Source: Proteus vulgaris (GTDB lineage Bacteria > Pseudomonadota > Gammaproteobacteria > Enterobacterales > Enterobacteriaceae). From it: a DNA stretch of 6,046 bases. This document shows, piece after piece, positions 1 to 5,545 of the stretch. Made by a program: the position numbers and the translations under genes. The stretch is taken from positions 1 to 6,046 of the forward strand of contig NZ_CP137922.1 of NCBI RefSeq assembly GCF_033708015.1, written 5' to 3'. Every line of letters starts with the position of its first letter. Within the stretch, counting starts at the first letter, position 1. Below the pieces are notes generated by a model. The model was not told the origin of the DNA. It saw only the letters and a list, made by a program, of their open reading frames with translations, and searched no databases.

Positions 1-68
1 TTTCAGGATAGATTTGGATGTTATGGGGTGTGTTTGGTGCTTAAAATCAGGTTGAGGCGTTTTGATGG

Positions 69-111
69 TGTTAAACGGGCTGTTTTGAGGTGTAAACTCG
101 CCCGTTTAACA
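69..111. repeat. 12-bp perfect inverted repeat touching the left dif-like site
   Basis: TGTTAAACGGGC (69-80) is the exact reverse complement of GCCCGTTTAACA (100-111), with a 19-nt spacer. The right arm runs into the XerD-like half-site at 104-114, so a protein bound to this repeat would sit next to or on the recombination site. There is no T-run, so a terminator is unlikely. The repeat is certain; its role is not known. Confidence 0.6.
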
Positions 112-131
112 TAATGGGCCAGTCACGCATC
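104..131 (+). other. Partial dif-like site (good XerD arm, poor XerC arm)
   Basis: GTTTAACATAA (104-114) matches the usual Acinetobacter plasmid XerD arm AATTAACATAA, as I recall that consensus, at 9 of 11 positions. A 6-nt centre, TGGGCC, follows. The next 11 bases, AGTCACGCATC, match the XerC arm TTATACGAAAT at only about 4 positions. The 12-mer TTTAACATAATG is repeated exactly at 3099-3110 in the same orientation. The two copies bracket the cargo genes, and the nearest gene (GFA family) stops about 50 bp inside. This is probably a degraded or hybrid module boundary; whether XerC/XerD still use it is uncertain. Confidence 0.4.
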
Positions 132-179
132 AAAGCTTCAAGAACTAGTAAAAACGCGCATCTAAGGCGTACTCACTTC

Positions 180-635
180 TTACTCAAAATTAGCCTGTAC
201 AACATTCAACATGAGCAATAAATCGAACAGGCTATTTACCGCACTCTTATTACTATTCGCTGAGCGTACACAATCCCACATCATCGAATCATCGGTGCAA
301 AAATCACCACAGCAGTCAGCGGAAATATCATCATCAAGCAATCCAAGTGGTAGCCATACAAAGGGCTGATCTCTCAAAGCGTTTGGAACTGTCGAACCAC
401 ATGAATTACAAAAGTCATTTCGATATCCACTTTCCTTTTTCCACGAGGAAATGAAACTACTCGAAGTTTGCCAATCAAAATCTTCAATTTTCACTATGGT
501 GGCTAAATTATGACCAACTCCAGATTGCCTTCGGCATAGTGAACAGTGACATCTATAAAATTTCTCGGGCTGATTTTTTATCGTAAATTTCACTGAGCCA
601 CACAAACATGAACCACTAATCAAAGGAATCACCAT
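180..635 (-). CDS. GFA/CENP-V family zinc-fold protein
   Basis: This 151-aa protein has the full cysteine pattern of the GFA (glutathione-dependent formaldehyde-activating enzyme-like, also called CENP-V/GFA) fold. C10 and C12 lie in GSCLCGSVKF, C29, C31 and C34 in RCHCSLCRRQ, and C76 and C79 in FCNSCGS. In the family these residues bind two zinc ions. Members are small cytosolic proteins of about 130-150 residues; some are linked to S-hydroxymethyl-glutathione chemistry, but most have no proven substrate, so formaldehyde activation should not be assumed. The C-terminal 30 residues are not distinctive. The ATG at 635 lacks a clear Shine-Dalgarno sequence; a GTG one codon downstream is an alternative. 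It is the last gene of the minus-strand cargo block and stops about 50 bp from the left dif-like site. The MITE-like element and a broken SRPBCC gene lie upstream. Confidence 0.88.
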   Translation of the reverse strand: MVIPLISGSCLCGSVKFTIKNQPEKFYRCHCSLCRRQSGVGHNLATIVKIEDFDWQTSSSFISSWKKESGYRNDFCNSCGSTVPNALRDQPFVWLPLGLLDDDISADCCGDFCTDDSMMWDCVRSANSNKSAVNSLFDLLLMLNVVQANFE

Positions 636-661
636 AAAAATAAAAAAGTGTATTTACTACT

Positions 662-690
662 ATAATACCATCTGTTACGCAGTTCCTGAA
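662..690 (-). promoter_or_regulatory. Possible promoter for the GFA-family gene
   Basis: On the minus strand TATTAT (662-667) is a good -10 element, and TTCAGG (685-690) lies 17 bp upstream as a weak -35. It sits between the MITE-like element and the GFA start, so the gene may be transcribed independently of the disrupted genes upstream. The -35 matches the consensus poorly. Confidence 0.3.
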
Positions 691-712
691 AGGTGTCAAT
701 GATGCTGATATA

Positions 713-873
713 GGGGTCAGTTTGGATATAGAAAATTATTGTACGGTAAGCCTGTTTTTTGAACAGGTTTCACCTATCTCAATGAGGTGTACTTCTGCAT
801 CAATCCCTTACGGGTTGATTTGGTTAAATAGTGCGCTAAACGTACAAGATTTTCCGATCTCCAAACTGACCCC
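713..873. mobile_element. 161-bp MITE-like element with 39-bp imperfect terminal inverted repeats
   Basis: The ends are inverted copies of each other. The outer 14 bp, GGGGTCAGTTTGGA, is perfect at 713-726 and 860-873, and an ungapped comparison continues to 39 bp (713-751 against 835-873) with 32 identities. Between the ends are three small hairpins: CCTGTT/AACAGG (751-767), CACCT/AGGTG (771-789), and an 8-bp stem with one bulge and a TTAC loop (799-819). No transposase fragment is evident. No clear target-site duplication is seen; the flanks are ATA on the left and CAA on the right. It sits exactly where the upstream SRPBCC reading frame is lost. It is probably a non-autonomous element moved in trans by a transposase; I cannot name the IS family. 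Confidence 0.65.
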
Positions 874-1077
874 CAATAGTGTAGGCTTAAATTCCATTGC
901 TTTTTTCTTAGTTGGATGAATCCTAATCTTTAGTTTTTCACCTATGTTTAACTTTCCTTCAACTTTACGGATAAAGGGATTCCAACTCTCATACGATTTA
1001 AAGTCAGTCAGTACCTGCCAAACTTATTCCGGTGTCGCATTAATATCAATATGTGTAGTTATCTTTAAAGAAAGCAT
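874..1077 (-). pseudogene. SRPBCC-family (START-like ligand-binding) protein, nonsense codon plus 3' truncation
   Basis: Reading the minus strand from the ATG at 1077 gives a short N-terminus ending in THIDINATPE. A TAA stop at 1026-1024 (codon 18) follows, and then an uninterrupted continuation with VWQVLTDFKSYESWNPFIRK, ending in EFKPTLL. Strand 1, the V-W-x-V-L-x-D-F motif and the W-N-P-F-I motif are typical of SRPBCC/polyketide-cyclase-like proteins of about 140-150 aa, which bind hydrophobic ligands. The stop lies where a Lys, Glu or Gln codon is expected, so one base change explains it. The frame is lost exactly at the MITE-like element, about 68 codons in, and no C-terminal half is found beyond it. 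A good AGAGG ribosome site 6 nt before the ATG shows this was once a working gene. It begins 58 bp after the HAD gene stop, on the same strand. Product naming rests on about 50 residues. Confidence 0.75.
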
Positions 1078-1110
1078 AATTTACCTCTGGTATCTAGAAT
1101 GGCGATTCTC

Positions 1111-1122
1111 TGCTTATAAGCA
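1111..1122. repeat. 12-bp perfect palindrome between the HAD gene and the SRPBCC remnant
   Basis: TGCTTATAAGCA reads the same on both strands. It lies between the HAD gene stop (1136) and the SRPBCC ribosome site. It could be an operator half-site pair or chance in AT-rich DNA. It lacks the GC-rich stem of a terminator. Confidence 0.3.
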
Positions 1123-1135
1123 TAATTTAGTAGGG

Positions 1136-1795
1136 TTATTTTTTGCTGACAGTAATCCTCTTTATGGCAGACACATTTTCAAATATCTCATCAGGTGACA
1201 GTTTCTTTAAAAGTTTTTCTGAACTGTAACCCCATAAAACTGCACCGAAAGCAATTCCTACCGTTCTAGCTGCTTCATAATCGGTAATCTGATCACCAAT
1301 ATAGATAGTTTCTGATGGTTTAAAGTCTGCTTTTTTTAAAAGCTGCTTTAACCTAGATGCTTTTCCAAAAAAAGATGCACCGCATTCAAAGTAACTAAAG
1401 TATCGACAGCTTGAACCAAGAACACTGGTCACATTTTCGTATCCATTTGAAGAAACTAATCCTACTGTAATTCCATGTTCATTAAGGTGTGCAAGCATTT
1501 CATCTGTATGATCAAATAGAGGAATCTTTGAAGAATTTACCTTCATAAGTTTTATAAAACTCTGAGTAATCGCAGGTAGTTTCCATACTGGTATCCCAAG
1601 ATTTTTCATTATCTCTCGGGAAGATATTTCCCTAAAAGATTCAACCTCATCTAAATAAATCTTCTTGAAAGAATGCATGTCAGCTAGATGATTTATAGTT
1701 GAAACAAAGAAAGGAAAGGAATCTGCTAAGGTTCCATCAAAATCGAAAATAACCAACTTATATACTCTAGTTGGATAAGTTTGTGAGAATACCAT
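1136..1795 (-). CDS. HAD-superfamily hydrolase (phosphoglycolate phosphatase-like)
   Basis: This 219-aa protein carries all four motifs of haloacid dehalogenase-type phosphatases. Motif I is DFDGT at 18-22, with D18 as the expected nucleophile and D20 as the general acid/base. Motif II is VSSN around 114-117. Motif III is probably K145 in FGKAS. Motif IV is GDQITD at 167-172, with D168 and D172 as metal ligands. The helical insert between motifs I and II (about 30-95) fits a C1 cap, as in phosphoglycolate phosphatase and beta-phosphoglucomutase relatives. Such enzymes dephosphorylate small metabolites in the cytosol with magnesium; the substrate cannot be read from the sequence. The ATG at 1795 has only a weak site (GGAG about 12 nt upstream, AGAG closer). 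The 17 residues before motif I are slightly long, but no better start exists. It lies 109 bp downstream of the MerR-type gene on the same strand and may be co-transcribed. Confidence 0.88.
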   Translation of the reverse strand: MVFSQTYPTRVYKLVIFDFDGTLADSFPFFVSTINHLADMHSFKKIYLDEVESFREISSREIMKNLGIPVWKLPAITQSFIKLMKVNSSKIPLFDHTDEMLAHLNEHGITVGLVSSNGYENVTSVLGSSCRYFSYFECGASFFGKASRLKQLLKKADFKPSETIYIGDQITDYEAARTVGIAFGAVLWGYSSEKLLKKLSPDEIFENVSAIKRITVSKK

Positions 1796-1846
1796 TTACT
1801 CTACTTACTCCATATAAAATATTTTAAAATCATAAATTTAATGACC

Positions 1847-1863
1847 ACCCCAAATTATGGGGT
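1847..1863. repeat. Short hairpin between merR-type and HAD genes
   Basis: ACCCCA (1847-1852) and TGGGGT (1858-1863) pair around the loop AATTA. The hairpin is GC-rich and lies 42 bp after the regulator stop on the minus strand. It has no following U-tract, so it may weaken read-through or be an operator rather than act as a strong terminator. A remnant of an IS3-type end is another possibility, not testable here. Confidence 0.35.
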
Positions 1864-1904
1864 AGCCATACTACTTTGATTATTTGAATAGAGGTAAGCA
1901 TGTA

Positions 1905-2933
1905 CTAAGCACAACGCATTAAAGCTGATACTGCTTTTTCTAAAAATTGCAAAGTGGTAGGTTTGAGCCAGGTTCCCTCGGCAAGACTTGGTTCATTTTG
2001 CATGGCATTGCGAATCTTCGCATGTGTCGCCGGATTTTTGCCTGCGTAACCTTGCAACATGGAGAGCCATTGCTGTGCTAAACATTTTGCTTGTTCACTG
2101 TCAGGTTCAATCCCAGCATGAATGGCCTTCTCCAATCCGATCAATAACTGGGGCCAATTTTTCATCTCACGTGCATAATTTTGCTTCATAAAAGCAAATT
2201 CCTGCTCGGATAAATAACGTGCAAAAACGTTCAGCTTACTCTCGGCAAATGCTTCAAGTAGAAACTCAACCACTTCCGGATGCACACCCAATTTTTCCTG
2301 AAATGCCGATTCAGCTGAATGCATGCTATTCAATTTAACCAACCATTCAGGATTAGCAGCCGTATTCTGTTCGAGAGTCAGCATCCAGCGTGAAGCCAGG
2401 TTTTGGGCAGTTTCACTACTAGAAGATTCTCCGGCCTTAAAGAGTGCATTCGCTTCGACGACAAGCGCTTCCCATTCTTTTTGTTGTTTACTGTCTGCCT
2501 GTAAAAAAGTCAGATCTGCAAGTTCCTCTTTTGTAAAATATTGTTCGTACATAGACATAAGCTCCAGTGTTTTTAGCCAATTGTCCAGTTCCAGCTCTTC
2601 ACCATTCATCAGTTGATTTTTGAGACTGCTCAAACGATAGCGCAGTTGAGTCTGCTTAATGATCATCTGATCGATTGCCTGAATCTGCCGATCAATTAAT
2701 GGGGCGAGTGCCAAGTTTGGACTATTAAGAACCGCGCCAATTTCTGCCAATGTCATTCCAAGCCCTCGCAATGCCTGAATTTGGTATAAGCGAGTAATAT
2801 CTTGACGGCTGTAAAGTCGGTAACCGGCGTCGGAGCGGGCCGAAGGCTGAAGTAAACCGATATCATCATAGTGATGAAGGGTGCGAATAGTTAACCCTGT
2901 CCGCTTAGCCAGTTCACCGACTTGTAATAACAT
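1905..2933 (-). CDS. MerR-family regulator with tandem TipAS-like ligand-binding domains
   Basis: The 342-aa protein starts with a MerR winged helix (about 2-70: VGELAKRTGLTIRTLHHYDD, then GLLQP, GYRLY and LGMTLAEIG), followed by the dimerisation helix (about 75-110). The rest, about 125-340, resembles TipAS, the antibiotic-binding part of TipAL. It is internally duplicated: 152-232 and 258-338 align without gaps at an offset of 106 residues. W154/W260, A167-G168/A273-G274, W183/W289 and N194-P195/N300-P301 all correspond, and each copy is preceded by a related motif (YFTKEEL, YLSEQEF). Tandem TipAS-like domains are known in the albicidin-binding protein AlbA, so a drug-sensing or sequestering role is plausible but inferred. 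The ATG at 2933 has an AAAGGAG ribosome site 7 nt upstream. The gene is preceded by a MerR-type promoter and probably controls itself. It looks more GC-rich than its neighbours, consistent with separate acquisition. Confidence 0.92.
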   Translation of the reverse strand: MLLQVGELAKRTGLTIRTLHHYDDIGLLQPSARSDAGYRLYSRQDITRLYQIQALRGLGMTLAEIGAVLNSPNLALAPLIDRQIQAIDQMIIKQTQLRYRLSSLKNQLMNGEELELDNWLKTLELMSMYEQYFTKEELADLTFLQADSKQQKEWEALVVEANALFKAGESSSSETAQNLASRWMLTLEQNTAANPEWLVKLNSMHSAESAFQEKLGVHPEVVEFLLEAFAESKLNVFARYLSEQEFAFMKQNYAREMKNWPQLLIGLEKAIHAGIEPDSEQAKCLAQQWLSMLQGYAGKNPATHAKIRNAMQNEPSLAEGTWLKPTTLQFLEKAVSALMRCA

Positions 2934-2965
2934 CTTTTGACTCCTTTATTCCTTAGGCGTGTCTT

Positions 2966-2996
2966 ATGCTAGAGGCTAACGTTACGTTAGGGTCAA
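2966..2996 (-). promoter_or_regulatory. MerR-type promoter and operator of the TipAS-like regulator
   Basis: On the minus strand TTGACC (2991-2996) and TAGCAT (2966-2971) are separated by 19 bp, the over-long spacing typical of MerR-activated promoters. The spacer contains a perfect dyad, CTAACGT-A-ACGTTAG (2976-2990). The regulator is expected to bind here and twist the DNA to align the two elements when its ligand is present, giving autogenous control. The nearest gene on the other side is over 250 bp away and convergent, so the site serves this regulator and perhaps the genes after it. Confidence 0.85.
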
Positions 2997-3266
2997 GTAT
3001 CTAAGCTATAAAAAATATTTATGGCAAATAATTTACATTTCTAATGTTTTATTTATTTAGGTAGTAGAATTTTTTATATTCCAAAAATTTCGACTCCATT
3101 TAACATAATGATGCTTAAGCGTAACGCCATTTAGGCACTCAACCTAAAATTCCCCTCAAATGCTCAAAACTCCCTATCTTCTCCCCGTAAAAAGCCCCAT
3201 TTTTGTGTTAGTTATTTGTTATCAAAAGGACAGTTTGGGTTTCGCGGTGAAAATGGTATCAAACGG
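2997..3266. other. Non-coding spacer between regulator promoter and replication operon
   Basis: This is AT-rich DNA containing the right dif-like site (3098-3125). No coding sequence is supported: the plus-strand open frame near 3160 runs antisense into the 3' end of the downstream gene and has no family features. No clear rho-independent terminator for the replication operon was found. Confidence 0.5.
3098..3125 (+). other. dif-like XerC/XerD recombination site
   Basis: The site reads ATTTAACATAA (XerD arm, 10 of 11 to the recalled Acinetobacter plasmid arm AATTAACATAA), then TGATGC (6-nt centre), then TTAAGCGTAAC (XerC arm, about 7 of 11 to TTATACGAAAT). Arm lengths and the 6-nt centre fit the 28-bp pdif layout. 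It separates the cargo block from the replication operon, as pdif sites commonly do on Acinetobacter plasmids. Confidence 0.55.
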
Positions 3267-3695
3267 CTATTTTTTCCAGAATTGCCATGATTTTTTGGCG
3301 GGCACAGGTCTAGCTTGTTCGGGTGTTGTCGGCAGCTTGGATTCGATTAATAGCATAGCTTGACGTATATCATCTAAATTTTTTGAAAGTAACTCTTTTT
3401 CAGCTTTTAAGTGTGCATTTTCTTGTTCAAGAAGTTGAAGTTTAATCTGTAGTGACTGTGTAGTGTTGGGTGTTTCTTGCTGTAGTTTTGATACATTAGT
3501 GACACCGTCACAGTCTGTAGTTGGAGAATTGCTTATTTTACCAAATACTCTAATTAACTCAGATGTTTCAATGCTTTTATTTCCTGTATTTTGATCTGTA
3601 GTCGTAGACAGTTTCCCTTGTTTTATGTACTTGTGTAGTGTGCTTCTTGCTTTTCCTGTCAGCCTTGCCGCTTCACTGATTGATACCAAAGCCAT
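3267..3695 (-). CDS. Plasmid replication-associated DNA-binding protein (HTH plus coiled coil)
   Basis: This 142-aa protein is of the type that routinely follows Rep_3 initiators on Acinetobacter plasmids. Residues 4-31 form a helix-turn-helix (SISEAARLTGKARSTLHKYI). About 81-120 is Leu/Glu/Lys-rich and predicted as a coiled coil (LQLLEQENAHLKAEKELL). The tail is basic and aromatic (W137, F139, W140, ending KK). The family is thought to assist replication or copy control, but its precise job is unproven. I chose the ATG at 3695. It lies 2 nt after the rep stop (TGA, TT, ATG) and has GAGG inside the end of rep 8 nt upstream, which implies translational coupling. A TTG at 3701 would add two residues and overlap the rep stop; it is less likely. 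Confidence 0.85.
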   Translation of the reverse strand: MALVSISEAARLTGKARSTLHKYIKQGKLSTTTDQNTGNKSIETSELIRVFGKISNSPTTDCDGVTNVSKLQQETPNTTQSLQIKLQLLEQENAHLKAEKELLSKNLDDIRQAMLLIESKLPTTPEQARPVPAKKSWQFWKK

Positions 3696-3697
3696 AA

Positions 3698-4396
3698 TCA
3701 ATCCTCTAACATCATTTTTATTTGTTGATCTTCTTTGAAGTGAAAGTGTAGCGCAAAAACACTCCTGCCTTTTTTTACTGTATCAACTGTTACAGATAGA
3801 TTGCTTTTTTGGTTTAACTCTTTTATTGCTGGTTTTATTACCCATTGATTCAGTGATTTGAAGGTGGCGTATTTTTTTTCGTCCAAACCTAGCATCGAGC
3901 GAAAATCATTAATGCTGATCAATCGATCGCCAATCACTTTAAATTGCATTAATAACTCATATAAACGAATGCTATAGACACTTTTTAGTGTTGATACATT
4001 TTTGATCACAATTTTAGTAAATTGACCTTGAAGCTGAGTTAAGTAGGGCATTATGGAATCAGCAAAAACAATTTCTATTTTTCCCTCACCCTCAAAATAT
4101 TCTGCTTCTTCTTGGATCCAGCGAATACGTCGTCTTTCATTATTGTTTTGTATATATATCCAACGTTCAGCGAGCTTATCTATAGCTTCTTTTAAATGTC
4201 GTTCTGCATTACTTTTTCCCATATCAGGAAATGCTAGATAGAAATCGCCAGATGTAATTTTGAATGTTTTTTGAGGAGTTTTATCCAGAGGGTTTAACTT
4301 TCCAATACACATCAATAGCAAGCGCTGTTCCTGTAAAGTTAGTTTGTAACTAGCTTCAATCAAAGCATTGGATTTATATGCTATTAGCTCAGACAT
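3698..4396 (-). CDS. repB: Rep_3-family plasmid replication initiator (RepB-type)
   Basis: This 232-aa iteron-binding initiator has two winged-helix domains. WH1 covers about 8-125, starting with the signature SNALIEASYKLTLQEQRLLLMC. WH2 covers about 135-222, with SVYSIRLYELLMQF, then INDFRSMLGL, WVIKPAIKELN and the wing strand SVFALHFHFKED. Monomers bind iterons to open the origin, while dimers usually repress rep. Many relatives run to about 300 aa; here the protein ends shortly after WH2, so the C-terminal tail is short, but both DNA-binding domains are present. The ATG at 4396 has an AGGAA ribosome site 5-6 nt upstream. Four 22-bp iterons lie about 90 bp upstream, and the promoter overlaps an inverted repeat that shares an iteron motif. 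It is co-transcribed with the DNA-binding protein gene that starts 2 nt after its stop. Confidence 0.92.
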   Translation of the reverse strand: MSELIAYKSNALIEASYKLTLQEQRLLLMCIGKLNPLDKTPQKTFKITSGDFYLAFPDMGKSNAERHLKEAIDKLAERWIYIQNNNERRRIRWIQEEAEYFEGEGKIEIVFADSIMPYLTQLQGQFTKIVIKNVSTLKSVYSIRLYELLMQFKVIGDRLISINDFRSMLGLDEKKYATFKSLNQWVIKPAIKELNQKSNLSVTVDTVKKGRSVFALHFHFKEDQQIKMMLED

Positions 4397-4413
4397 GTCG
4401 CTTCCTACTTAAT

Positions 4414-4454
4414 GGGATAGGCAAAAAAGTAGTCTATCCCTAAATTAAAGGCAA
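4414..4454 (-). promoter_or_regulatory. rep promoter with overlapping inverted-repeat operator
   Basis: On the minus strand TTGCCT (4449-4454) and TACTTT (4426-4431) are spaced 17 bp apart. A perfect 7-bp inverted repeat, GGGATAG (4414-4420) and CTATCCC (4434-4440), straddles the -10 element. One arm, read on the minus strand, contains TGCCTAT, a 7-mer that also runs across the iteron junctions. In Rep_3 plasmids such repeats bind initiator dimers and repress rep; that role is inferred here from position and motif. Confidence 0.65.
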
Positions 4455-4487
4455 GTCTTTTATTTTCTCTATGCCTAATTTGTGAGT

Positions 4488-4575
4488 ATTACCGTAAATT
4501 TCTATGCCTATTACCGTAAATTTCTATGCCTATTACCGTAAATTTCTATGCCTATTACCGTAAATTTCTATGCCT
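4488..4575 (+). repeat. Four exact 22-bp iterons (plasmid origin)
   Basis: ATTACCGTAAATTTCTATGCCT occurs four times head to tail with no spacer and no mismatch, at 4488-4509, 4510-4531, 4532-4553 and 4554-4575. The 22-bp period, two DNA turns, is standard for Rep_3 iterons. Partial copies extend the array: CTATGCCTA near 4469-4477, ACCGTAAA at 4614-4621, and an inverted core CGGTAAT at 4705-4711. The initiator gene reads away from the array on the minus strand. Confidence 0.95.
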
Positions 4576-4584
4576 ATATGTGTT

Positions 4585-4671
4585 TTAATTCTTATTAATC
4601 AAAGAAATAAATAACCGTAAAACAAGAATTAAAAACAAAAAACAATTAAAAAAGAAAACCACTGTGGATAA
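4585..4671. other. Origin: A+T-rich unwinding region and DnaA box
   Basis: Next to the iterons, about 4585-4660 is almost pure A/T with long A-runs on the plus strand, as expected of a DNA-unwinding element. TGTGGATAA (4663-4671) is the exact reverse complement of the consensus DnaA box TTATCCACA. Together with the iterons this forms a complete theta-type origin. Confidence 0.75.
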
Positions 4672-4714
4672 CTCAGAAAAATCTGTCAGATACATCACGT
4701 TTTTCGGTAATTAA

Positions 4715-4749
4715 AAGGATGTCGCAAACAACGTTTGCTCCTTTTTTTT
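4715..4749 (+). terminator. Rho-independent terminator on the origin side
   Basis: GCAAAC (4724-4729) pairs with GTTTGC (4733-4738) around AAC. The stem is extended by AAGGA/TCCTT across a 4-nt bulge and is followed by eight T residues (4742-4749). It would end plus-strand transcripts coming out of the origin region, yet no plus-strand gene lies upstream. It may end an untranslated or antisense transcript, or insulate the origin. Confidence 0.65.
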
Positions 4750-5230
4750 AAAAAAAACCTAAAGCACCTCTATAGCTCCATCGCCTTGTTCGAGCAACAC
4801 ACCACACCTTTCTTTTGTCTCCGACCATCCAGCTACTGAGTCGCTGTTTTTTCCGTGTAATTTAATTCGCTACGCTCACAGCTCATCCAGTTCGTGATGG
4901 TTTAAACGCTCTGTAGTGGGTTTTAAGCAAAAGTAATCACAAAACTAAATTACCCTTAGCCACGATGTTTAAATTAAACAGAGAGCATTACAGAAACATT
5001 TACGGGGGAGGGGGGGAGTGAACTACTTGATAACAATTACGCATATTGTCGCGTATGTAATTAAAATTTCTTTTGTGACCATCTAAAAACTAGTTATCAG
5101 ACTCTAAAAGTATTTAGTACTCGCCAATTTTTGTTTCTTGCAAACACACACCATACGCAAAATGGAATTTTGATAGTATTTATTTGATAAATATTAAGTT
5201 TATTTTTAATTGTTATGGCTATGTAAACAT
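4750..5230. other. Non-coding region right of the origin
   Basis: No credible gene is seen on either strand; all frames are short and broken by stops. It contains a G-rich tract, GGGGG-A-GGGGGGG-AG (5004-5018), in otherwise AT-rich DNA, an odd dyad GTTTAA-A-TTAAAC (4968-4980), and nested inverted repeats at 5028-5099. No recognisable oriT, mob or par gene is present. Confidence 0.5.
5028..5099. repeat. Nested inverted repeats
   Basis: The outer arms TGATAAC (5028-5034) and GTTATCA (5093-5099) enclose a second pair, AATTAC (5035-5040) and GTAATT (5057-5062). The inner pair can be lengthened with a gap (CATA/TATG). They could be a protein-binding site or cruciform; function unknown. Confidence 0.4.
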
Positions 5231-5235
5231 AGAAC

Positions 5236-5416
5236 TGATGCATTTCTGCATCATTCTGATGACGAATTGATGCAGGATATAAAATGTTGAAACTTTATAT
5301 ATCCTATGGGTAAGTATGAAATAAATGGTTGCACATCATATGTGATATAGAGCGTTAAACTGTAACTACTGTTCTCACGCATCAAACTGATGCGCTGCTG
5401 ATGCATCAATGCATCA
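5236..5416. repeat. Cluster of TGATGC(A/G) half-sites arranged as palindromes
   Basis: Group one: TGATGCA (5236-5242) inverted with TGCATCA (5247-5253) across 4 nt, then TGATGCA (5268-5274). Group two: CGCATCA (5378-5384) inverted with TGATGCG (5388-5394) across 3 nt, the perfect palindrome TGATGCATCA (5399-5408), and TGCATCA (5410-5416). Between the groups lie a hairpin, AGGATATA/TATATCCT (5274-5305), and CACAT/ATGTG (5332-5344). Repeated dyads of one motif in non-coding plasmid DNA suggest a binding array for a dimeric regulator or a partition (centromere-like) site. No cognate protein other than HigA is visible in the window. Confidence 0.6.
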
Positions 5417-5545
5417 ACTTTTTCGTGTAAACCTATGTCAATTGATGTTCAAAATTAATAACTGTGCTTATTTTAAGTTTAAATTTTGGCTGAATATGAC
5501 CAGATATTAAAATACAAAAAATAGAATTTGATGGGTTAAATATCT

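Noticed and set aside
722..919. Plus-strand open frame of 65 codons over the MITE-like element
   Set aside because: It spans the terminal repeats and runs antisense to the SRPBCC remnant. It has no ribosome site or family features.
944..1198. Plus-strand open frame of 84 codons
   Set aside because: It is antisense to the SRPBCC remnant and the HAD gene 3' end, whose minus-strand translations are recognisable families.
1841..1863. Remnant end of an IS3-type element
   Set aside because: The ACCACCCC-type sequence is short and no transposase fragment or partner end lies nearby; a simple hairpin explains it.
3160..3363. Plus-strand open frame of 67 codons
   Set aside because: It overlaps the well-supported minus-strand DNA-binding protein and shows no protein signature.
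4488..4575. CRISPR array
   Set aside because: The four repeats are directly adjacent, with no spacers, and sit upstream of a Rep_3 initiator, so they are iterons.
5415..5445. Third dif-like site (TTTTCGTGTAA at its left)
   Set aside because: The XerC-like arm is good, but the sequence after the 6-nt centre, GTCAATTGATG, does not match the XerD arm.
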